Positions 24,713 to 30,332 of a stretch of 30,332 bases of DNA are shown here, one piece after another (the stretch's first letter is position 1; every line of letters begins with the position of its first letter). The notes beneath the pieces were generated by a model. It saw nothing but the letters and a program-made list of their open reading frames with translations. It searched no databases and had not been told where the DNA came from. This DNA is from CALFMR01 sp035550595 (lineage in GTDB: Bacteria; Acidobacteriota; Vicinamibacteria; Vicinamibacterales; SCN-69-37). Where the stretch lies: positions 1-30,332 of the forward strand of contig DASZOV010000105.1 in NCBI GenBank assembly GCA_035550595.1. The letters are read 5' to 3'. The position numbers and the translations under genes are program-made.

Positions 24713-26751
24713 CGCACGCGCGAGCCCGGCGGCGGTGGCTGGTCGAAGGCGACGAGAATCGGCTTGCCGCCCTCGGGACTGGCCGCGAGCACCATGCCGT
24801 TCGACTCGATGCCCATGAGCTTGGCGGGCTTCAGGTTGGCGACGATGGCCACCGAACGGCCGACGAGCGCGTCGGCCTCGTAGGCCTCCGCGATGCCCGC
24901 GACGATCGTCCGCTGCTCGGTGCCGAGATCGATCTGCAGCTTCAGGAGCTTCTTCGAGTTCGGCACGCGCTCGGCGGCGAGCACGCGAGCGACGCGCAGA
25001 TCGATCTTCATCAGGTCGTCGATCGAGATCCGGCCGTCAGTCGACGCCGCGGCCGGCGCGCTGGCGGCAGCGCCGGCTGGTGCGGGTGTCGAGGCGGGCG
25101 CCGCTGCTGGTGGATCAGGACGCGGGGTGGATGATTCAGGTGCGCTCACGGCAGACTCCTTGGCCTTTGACGGGTTTCGAGCGGCGGCCTCGTGCGTCGT
25201 CTCTGTCGTCGCGGTCGGCGACACCGCGCCGGCCGGTTCGAGACGCGGCCAGAGCGCGCTTCCGCGCAGCACTTGGCGGGTCCCGCTCGTCTGGAACACG
25301 GCGTCGCGCGCGAGGTTCAAGTCCCCGGCGTGTCGGACGGGCGCGTCGAGCCGGGCGAGAATCGTTTCGGACGCACGAGGCATGACCGGGCTGATGAGCA
25401 CGGCCGCGAGACGCAGCGCCTCGGCCGATGCCCACAGCACGTCGTCGAGCGCCGCGGCGTCGCCTCGCTTGGCTAGCGCCCACGGCTCGCTCGACGCGAT
25501 GAACTCGTTGGCCGCGTCGACGACGCGGAAGGCTTCCTGGCAGCCGCGGTCGAGCGCGAGTTCGTCCATCGCGGCCTGATAGCGACCGACCGTGGTCGCG
25601 AGCTCGTCCCGGAGTCGCGACGGACCGGACGATCCCGTCAATCGTCCTTGACGATATCGCTCGGCCATCGCCGTGACGCGATTGACGAGGTTGCCGAGGT
25701 TGTTCGCGAGGTCGGCGTTGTACTTCTCTTCGAATCGGCTCCAACTGAAGTCGCCGTCCGAGCCGAAGGCAACTTCCTTCGTGAGATACAAGCGAAGCGG
25801 ATCGGCGCCATGCCGCGCGGCGGCTTCGGCCGGGTCGATGATCGTCCCCGGGTTCGACTTGCTCATCCGCTGGCCGTCCTTGGTCAGGAAGCCGTGGCCG
25901 TGGATGCGGCGCGGCAGCGGCAGGCCCGCGGCCATGAGCATCGCCGGCCAGATGACCGCGTGGAAGCGCGTGATGTCCTTGCCGATGACGTGCAGGTCCG
26001 CCGGCCACCACGTGTCGAAGAGCGCCGGGTCCGTGCCGAGCCCCACTGCTGACGCGTAGTTGACGAGCGCATCGAACCACACGTAGACGACGCTCCGCTG
26101 GTCGAACGGGAGCGGGATGCCCCAGGCCTGGCCGGCACGGCTGATCGAGATGTCGTCGAGGCCGCTTTCGATGAGGCGCAGGATCTCGTTGCGCCGGACG
26201 TCAGGTTGCAGGAACTCGGGATGGGCCGCGAAGTGATCGAGGAGCGGCCGCTGGTAACGCGAGAGGCGGAAAAAGTAGTTGTCTTCTTTCAGCCAGGACG
26301 GCTCGAGTTGCGGATGGAGCGGACAGCGGCCGTCGACGAGGTCCTTGTCCTGTTTGAAGGCCTCGCAGCCGACGCAGTACCAGCCCTCGTACACGCCTTG
26401 ATAGATGTCGCCCGCTGCGTGCAGGCGCGACGTGATCTCCGTGACGGCCGCCGCGTGCCGCGGCTCGGTCGTGCGGATGAAGTCGTCGAACGAGAGATCG
26501 AGGCTCTTCCAGGCCTGGCGGAACTCCTGCTCCATCCGGTCGCAGTAGGCGATCGGGCTCAGCCCCTCTTCAGCCGCACGCCGGAAGACGTTCTGCGAGT
26601 GCTCGTCATTGCCCATGACGAACCGCACGTCGAACCCCGCGAGCCGCTTGTAGCGCGCGATGACGTCGGCCGCCACTTTCTCGTACGCGGTCCCGAGATG
26701 CGGCCGGTTGTTGACGTAGTCGATCGCGGTCGTGAGGTAGAAGCGCGGCAT
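24709..26751 (-). CDS. metG: Methionyl-tRNA synthetase with C-terminal tRNA-binding domain
   Basis: MetRS charges initiator and elongator tRNA-Met. The 680-residue protein begins MPRFYLTTAIDYVNNRPHLG, with the HIGH-type motif as HLGTAYE. A zinc-knuckle insert has CVGCEAF and GRCPLH. The KMSKS loop reads RMSKS, a conservative Lys-to-Arg change at its first position. The anticodon-binding helical domain follows, then an Ala/Pro-rich linker (about 545-580) and a C-terminal EMAP-II/Trbp111-like OB domain starting ISIDDLMKIDLRVARV, which increases tRNA affinity in dimeric MetRS. I use ATG 26751; the in-frame TTG at 26763 would add four unusual residues and lies upstream of the predicted transcription start. 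Confidence 0.97.
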   Translation of the reverse strand: MPRFYLTTAIDYVNNRPHLGTAYEKVAADVIARYKRLAGFDVRFVMGNDEHSQNVFRRAAEEGLSPIAYCDRMEQEFRQAWKSLDLSFDDFIRTTEPRHAAAVTEITSRLHAAGDIYQGVYEGWYCVGCEAFKQDKDLVDGRCPLHPQLEPSWLKEDNYFFRLSRYQRPLLDHFAAHPEFLQPDVRRNEILRLIESGLDDISISRAGQAWGIPLPFDQRSVVYVWFDALVNYASAVGLGTDPALFDTWWPADLHVIGKDITRFHAVIWPAMLMAAGLPLPRRIHGHGFLTKDGQRMSKSNPGTIIDPAEAAARHGADPLRLYLTKEVAFGSDGDFSWSRFEEKYNADLANNLGNLVNRVTAMAERYRQGRLTGSSGPSRLRDELATTVGRYQAAMDELALDRGCQEAFRVVDAANEFIASSEPWALAKRGDAAALDDVLWASAEALRLAAVLISPVMPRASETILARLDAPVRHAGDLNLARDAVFQTSGTRQVLRGSALWPRLEPAGAVSPTATTETTHEAAARNPSKAKESAVSAPESSTPRPDPPAAAPASTPAPAGAAASAPAAASTDGRISIDDLMKIDLRVARVLAAERVPNSKKLLKLQIDLGTEQRTIVAGIAEAYEADALVGRSVAIVANLKPAKLMGIESNGMVLAASPEGGKPILVAFDQPPPPGSRVR

Positions 26752-26763
26752 GGATGCGAACAA

Positions 26764-26769
26764 ATTATC
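26764..26769 (-). promoter_or_regulatory. Possible -10 element of metG
   Basis: The minus strand carries GATAAT within an AT-rich TTAAGATAATTTG, unusual for this GC-rich window. The implied start at about 26757 would leave a leader of only about six bases. No convincing -35 is visible. Confidence 0.4.
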
Positions 26770-26783
26770 TTAACTGATGCCAT

Positions 26784-26826
26784 GTCATCTTCATTTGAGT
26801 CGCGTCGGGGCCCCACCCCCGACGCC
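26784..26826 (+). repeat. Dispersed hairpin repeat, copy C
   Basis: GTCATCTTCATTTG precedes a perfect stem GCGTCGGGG/CCCCGACGC (26802-26810 with 26817-26825) and a CCCCAC loop. It is the inverted counterpart of the copies near 16.3 kb and lies between the ends of larC and metG. Confidence 0.7.
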
Positions 26827-26848
26827 TGACGGCACTATCGCTCCGCCC

Positions 26849-28240
26849 TCAGCGCTCGCGCCCTGCGCTCGGCTTCGGGCTGTCTCTGTCATGCCACGCG
26901 CGGCGGGCGTCGTCCTGTACATCTTTGACGGGGCGCCCGGTTGCGGTCGCGACGCGGAGGCAGTCGTCGAGCTCCGGCATGACGTTCACGACACGGCCGG
27001 CGCGGGTGGCGATCTTCATTCGAACCGTGCCGCCCCCGACCGCGACTTCCTCCCATCGCCGATCGAGCGTCTCGCGCGTCATCGTCGTGAACCGCACGCC
27101 GATCGTCGTCGTCTCGGCGAAGAGGACGTCGACGAGCGCGGCGCGCGTCTCGGCGGTCGCGAGCACGGTGACGAGCGTGCCCGGGCGGTTCTTCTTCATC
27201 TGTACGGGCGTCAGGAAGACGTCGAGGGCGCCGGCCGCGAACAGGCGATCCATGGCCGGGCCGAAGAGCTGCGGGCTCATGTCGTCGATCTCGCATGCGA
27301 TCGAGATGACGGTTTCGGCACCGCTGGCCGAGGGGACGGCTTCCTCCTCCGCCGCGCGCGCACCGACGAACAGGCGGACGACGTTCGGCACCGACGGGAA
27401 GTCGCGCGTGCCGGCGCCGTAGCCGACGCGATCGATGGTCATCGCCGGCATCGAGCCGAAGCGCGTGGCGAAGCCGGTCAGGAGCAGCGCGCCTGTCGGC
27501 GTCAATAGCTCGACCTGCGGTCCGGCGCTGTACACCGGCGCACCCGCGATGAGACGCGCGGTCGCAGGCGCCGGCACCGGAAACGTGCCGTGCGCGATGT
27601 CGACCGTGCCGCCACCGACGTTCACCGGCGAGACGACGACCTCGTCGATGCCGAACCAATCGAAGGCCACGACCACGCCGACGATGTCGATGAGCGAGTC
27701 GACGGCGCCGACTTCGTGCAGATGGACGTCCTGGAGCGGCATCTGGTGAATGTCCGCCTCGGCCTGCGCTAGCCGGCCGATGAGCTCGATGGCGCGCGTC
27801 TGCACGCGCGGCGAGAGCGACGCGGTGCCGATGAGACGTTCGATCTCGGCGAGCGACCGATGACCGGCGCCCGGCGGATGGTGATGATGCCCGCCGGCGC
27901 CGTGCCGATGTTCGTGTGAATGAGGATGGTCGTGCGTATGCGCGTGATCGTGCGTGTGCGGATGATCGTGCGCGCCCGCGTGCGTGTGCGCAGGCTGCGC
28001 AGCGCCGGACGATGGCGCGCCGCGCAACGCGGCTTCGCGATCGATCACTTCGACCCGGGTGGCCGAGACGCCCGCCCGTATGACGTGCGAGGCGCGCAGT
28101 TCGTGATCGACCGTGAGGCCGCCCAGAGCGTGCTTTAGCACGTCGACAGGCAGCCCGGCGTCCACGAACGCGCCGAGCAGCATGTCGCCCGCCGCGCCCG
28201 CGGCGCACTCGATGTACAGCACTCGACGTCCTACAGCCAC
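26849..28240 (-). CDS. larC: LarC-like nickel insertion protein, His-rich
   Basis: LarC (DUF111) is the CTP-dependent enzyme that inserts nickel into the pincer cofactor of lactate racemase and related enzymes. The 463-residue frame contains both parts that Lactobacillus plantarum encodes as larC1/larC2 joined by a programmed frameshift; here they are one frame. Motifs include ECAAGAAGDMLLGA, DVHLHEVGAVDSLIDIVG, VNVGGGTVDIAHG, CEIDDMSPQ and QMKKNRPGT. Residues 85-127 hold 19 histidines in HxH-type runs, a likely metal-storage or sensing insert. The start is GTG 28240: AAGGAG lies five bases upstream, and it overlaps the radC stop. larA, larB and larE are absent from the window, so its client is unknown. 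Homology to LarC is clear; function is inferred. Confidence 0.92.
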   Translation of the reverse strand: MAVGRRVLYIECAAGAAGDMLLGAFVDAGLPVDVLKHALGGLTVDHELRASHVIRAGVSATRVEVIDREAALRGAPSSGAAQPAHTHAGAHDHPHTHDHAHTHDHPHSHEHRHGAGGHHHHPPGAGHRSLAEIERLIGTASLSPRVQTRAIELIGRLAQAEADIHQMPLQDVHLHEVGAVDSLIDIVGVVVAFDWFGIDEVVVSPVNVGGGTVDIAHGTFPVPAPATARLIAGAPVYSAGPQVELLTPTGALLLTGFATRFGSMPAMTIDRVGYGAGTRDFPSVPNVVRLFVGARAAEEEAVPSASGAETVISIACEIDDMSPQLFGPAMDRLFAAGALDVFLTPVQMKKNRPGTLVTVLATAETRAALVDVLFAETTTIGVRFTTMTRETLDRRWEEVAVGGGTVRMKIATRAGRVVNVMPELDDCLRVATATGRPVKDVQDDARRAWHDRDSPKPSAGRER

Positions 28241-28902
28241 CCCATCTCCTTCATCGAACAGTACCGATCGTCGGCGAGCACCACGTGGTCGAGCAATTCG
28301 ACGCCGACGATCGCTCCTGCCGCCTTCAACCGCGCCGTGATCGCCATGTCCGGAGGACTTGGCCGCGGATCGCCCGACGGATGGTTGTGGAAGACCACGA
28401 TACCCGTCGCACCGCCGACCACTGCTTCACGAAACACGTCGCGCGGGTGCGCCGGACTCGTGTCGACCGATCCCACCGTCCAGAGCCGCGTGGCGATCAG
28501 CCGGTTGCGCTTGTCGAGCAGCAGCGCGCCGAAGCGTTCGACCGGGTGCGCGCCGTAGAGCGGCAGCAGGTACGCCGCCAGATCCATCGGATCCCGGAAT
28601 TGCGGCCGCTCCGACCCGGCCGGCAGCATCGTCCGGCGGCCGAGCTCGACGGCGGCCTGCACGCGGCTCGCCTGCGCGACGCCCACGCCCGGCACGCGCG
28701 CGAGATGCGCACGCGGAATGCGCGTGAGGCCCTGCACGCCACCGGCGGCCGCGAGGATCGCGTTGGCTACGGCCAGCGCGGATCGTCCCGCCGTGCCATG
28801 GCCGATGACCAGCGCGACGAGCTCGTTGTCGCCGAGCGCGCCGGCGCCGTTCCGGTCCAGCTTCTCCCGCGGCCGATCGTGCGCCGCGATGTCGTCGATC
28901 AT
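28231..28902 (-). CDS. radC: RadC-family JAB/MPN domain protein
   Basis: A 223-residue member of the RadC (YicR) family. The N-terminus (REKLDRNGAGALGDNELVALV) and helix-hairpin-helix (about 61-88, LARVPGVGVAQASRVQA abridged) precede a JAB1/MPN metalloprotease-like domain whose zinc ligands are His172, His174 and Asp185 in HNHPSGDPRPSPPD. Despite the historical name, no DNA-repair role is established for this family. GGAG lies nine bases upstream of ATG 28902. Its stop overlaps the larC GTG start by 10 bases. It diverges from the putative lipoprotein gene. Confidence 0.95.
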   Translation of the reverse strand: MIDDIAAHDRPREKLDRNGAGALGDNELVALVIGHGTAGRSALAVANAILAAAGGVQGLTRIPRAHLARVPGVGVAQASRVQAAVELGRRTMLPAGSERPQFRDPMDLAAYLLPLYGAHPVERFGALLLDKRNRLIATRLWTVGSVDTSPAHPRDVFREAVVGGATGIVVFHNHPSGDPRPSPPDMAITARLKAAGAIVGVELLDHVVLADDRYCSMKEMGWL

Positions 28903-28946
28903 AGTCCGAGACTCCCGCGGCGCCCGGCGTTGGCCCGGGGCGCTGC

Positions 28947-28954
28947 GCTATACT
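28947..28954. promoter_or_regulatory. Overlapping divergent -10 elements between radC and the lipoprotein gene
   Basis: GCTATACT contains TATACT on + (28949-28954) and TATAGC on - (28952-28947), so one TATA core could serve both genes. The + start would fall near 28961, three bases before the ATG. Confidence 0.5.
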
Positions 28955-28963
28955 CGGCCGCGA

Positions 28964-29524
28964 ATGTCCCGCGCGTGGCTGTGTCTCGTCGCGGTCGCGG
29001 CGGCCGCCACGCTGGCGTGTTCCGAACCGCCGACCAAGGAATTCCACCAGGCCGAAGGCGCAATTGCCGCGGCGCGCGCCGCCGACGCCGCGACCTACGC
29101 ACCCGACGAACTGAAGACCGCCGAAGACGCGCTCGCCCGCTACGATGCGGCCGTCGCCCAGCACGACTATCGACAGGCGCTGAGCCTGGCCATCGAGGCG
29201 CGCGATGGCGCGTACGACGCCGCCAAGCGCGCGGGCAACGAAAAGGCCGCCGCGCGCGGCGAGGCCGAACAGCTGCTCGGCGAGCTCGAAAGCCTGGTGC
29301 GGACCGCCGAGGCGCGCCTCGCTGGACCGCCGCGTCCGCCGGCCGCGACCGCCGCACGCCTGCGGACGGCCGTTCAATCGGCGCAGGCCACCTTGCAAGA
29401 AGCGCGCACACACGTCGACGCCCAGCAGTTTCAGCCGGCCACGACCGCGTTGACCGCGGAAATTCAGCGTGTACGCGAGATTCTGGATCTGCCAGCCGCC
29501 ACGGGCGCGCGCCGCGGCCGGTAG
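28964..29524 (+). CDS. Putative exported lipoprotein, helical, DUF4398-like
   Basis: A 186-residue protein with a hydrophobic N-terminal signal ending ATLACSEPP; Cys19 would be the lipidated residue, although the lipobox is imperfect (Thr at -3, Leu at -2). The mature part is almost entirely Ala-rich helix. A segment (about 24-90) with YAPDELKTAEDAL and HDYRQALSLAIEARDGA resembles DUF4398-type domains found in envelope lipoproteins. The function is unknown. I chose ATG 28964 because the signal peptide starts there and the frame upstream lies across radC. No ribosome site is visible before the ATG. It converges with dapF, 22 bases apart. Confidence 0.82.
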   Translation: MSRAWLCLVAVAAAATLACSEPPTKEFHQAEGAIAAARAADAATYAPDELKTAEDALARYDAAVAQHDYRQALSLAIEARDGAYDAAKRAGNEKAAARGEAEQLLGELESLVRTAEARLAGPPRPPAATAARLRTAVQSAQATLQEARTHVDAQQFQPATTALTAEIQRVREILDLPAATGARRGR

Positions 29525-29525
29525 T

Positions 29526-29541
29526 CGCGGCGTGTGCCGCG
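29526..29541. terminator. GC-rich hairpin at the lipoprotein/dapF convergence
   Basis: CGCGGC and GCCGCG (6-base arms) flank a GTGT loop between the two converging stop codons. There is no U-tract, so it may act as a bidirectional hairpin terminator or simply protect 3' ends. Confidence 0.4.
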
Positions 29542-29546
29542 GGTAG

Positions 29547-30332
29547 TCATTCCCACCAATCCACACCGCCGATGAGTCTGGCCCACCCGGTGAGCCAGAT
29601 CGTTTCGTCCGTCCACTCGACGTGCTGGGTGCCGCCGGGAGAGACGACGTCGACCGTGCGGTTCGCGCCGCCGGCATGAGCCGCAGCGACCGCCGCGGCG
29701 CATGCACCCGTTCCCGACGCTTCGGTCGGCCCGACGCCACGTTCCCAGATCAGGATGCGCACGCGATCCGGGGCTTCGACCGTGGCGAGCTCGACGTTCG
29801 TGCCTTCCGGGAAGAACGGATGCACGGCGAGCTTGGAGGCCAGGCTGTGAAGCCGGTCCTCGCTGACGTCGCCGAGGACGACGCACTGCGGGTTGCCGAC
29901 GCGAAGGACGACGGCGTGGACGGGTGTGCCGTCGACGTCGATCGTCTCTTTGCGGAGATCGGCCGGCGGCCCCATCTCGGTGCGGAACGTGTAGCGCAGA
30001 CCCGCGGTCTCGAGCAGCGTGAGTCGCTTCGGACCCGCGACGGTGTCAATCGTGAGTGTCGCCCCGACGCGCATCCGACGCTTGTGCGCGAGCCACGCCG
30101 CCGCGCACCGCACGCCGTTGCCCGAGACCTCCGATGGGCTGCCGTCGGCATTGAACAACTCGGACTCGGCGCCCGCCGCGTGCTCGGTGAGGATCATGAG
30201 GCCGTCGGCGCCAACGCCCCGATGGCGGTCGCAGACCGTCCGCGCAAGCGCCCCCCGATCGGCCGGCGCCACACCCGACGCCGAAGACATCAAGAGAAAG
30301 TCGTTCCCAAAGGCGTGCGCCTTGACGAGCGA
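29547..30332 (-). CDS. dapF: Diaminopimelate epimerase, 5'-truncated by the window edge
   Basis: DapF interconverts LL- and meso-diaminopimelate for lysine and peptidoglycan synthesis by a two-cysteine mechanism. The frame runs off the right edge; the first visible residues SLVKAHAFGNDFLLM correspond to the family's N-terminal (F/H)xKxHGxGNDF, so only a few residues are missing. The first catalytic cysteine is in SGNGVRCAAA and the second in ASGTGACAAAV. FNADGSPSEVSGNG and GNPQCVV are also typical. The apparent start codon at 30293 is internal. The visible part is 261 residues plus stop, in keeping with a total of about 265-280. Confidence 0.97.
   Translation of the reverse strand, partial: SLVKAHAFGNDFLLMSSASGVAPADRGALARTVCDRHRGVGADGLMILTEHAAGAESELFNADGSPSEVSGNGVRCAAAWLAHKRRMRVGATLTIDTVAGPKRLTLLETAGLRYTFRTEMGPPADLRKETIDVDGTPVHAVVLRVGNPQCVVLGDVSEDRLHSLASKLAVHPFFPEGTNVELATVEAPDRVRILIWERGVGPTEASGTGACAAAVAAAHAGGANRTVDVVSPGGTQHVEWTDETIWLTGWARLIGGVDWWE

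Noticed and set aside
27900..27990. Low-complexity tandem repeat in larC
   Set aside because: It encodes the in-frame His-rich insert and does not break the gene; treated as part of larC.
26849..28240. Possible programmed frameshift in larC
   Set aside because: The frame is continuous from GTG 28240 to the stop and contains motifs of both LarC1 and LarC2.

Overview
The window is one continuous high-GC bacterial chromosomal segment, mostly housekeeping genes. An acidobacterial-type duplicated permease (ADOP), a GAFTGA-less enhancer-binding-protein homologue beside a pseudopilin, and GC-rich dispersed repeats point to Acidobacteriota, probably class Vicinamibacteria. That placement is inferred from gene content and remembered families, not from a search. 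I see no tRNA, rRNA, IS element, prophage, CRISPR array or origin.

Layout: the left edge carries the 3' two-thirds of secA, then guaB, both on +. From about 3.4 kb to 28.9 kb every gene is on the minus strand. Read in transcription order (right to left) the units are: radC-larC; metG-tatD; polyprenyl diphosphate synthase-ligA-S1C protease-NtrC-type response regulator (overlapping or closely spaced); rnpB (RNase P RNA) followed directly by a sugar-nucleotide epimerase; a 545-base non-coding stretch with repeats and a sigma-54-type promoter; comEA-like gene, pseudopilin, 80-aa protein and enhancer-binding-protein homologue, packed into one coupled unit; an ADOP permease; and gcvT-gcvH-gcvP-metallo-beta-lactamase-nnrE/nnrD-tsaE. 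At the right edge a small + strand putative lipoprotein diverges from radC and converges on a 5'-truncated dapF.

Functions: the gcv unit encodes the T, H and P proteins of glycine cleavage (no L protein here), followed by NAD(P)HX repair and the TsaE ATPase of tRNA t6A synthesis. The ligA unit joins DNA ligation, isoprenoid chain elongation, envelope proteolysis and an NtrC-type regulator whose kinase is not in the window.

The most interesting part is 13.6-16.4 kb. A near-consensus -24/-12 promoter with an inverted repeat about 92 bases upstream of its predicted start precedes four tightly coupled genes. The last gene is a sigma-54 activator homologue that has lost the GAFTGA loop and has no receiver domain. 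A second notable signal is a three-copy dispersed hairpin repeat (two copies near 16.3 kb, one near 26.8 kb) whose stems differ in sequence but keep perfect pairing.
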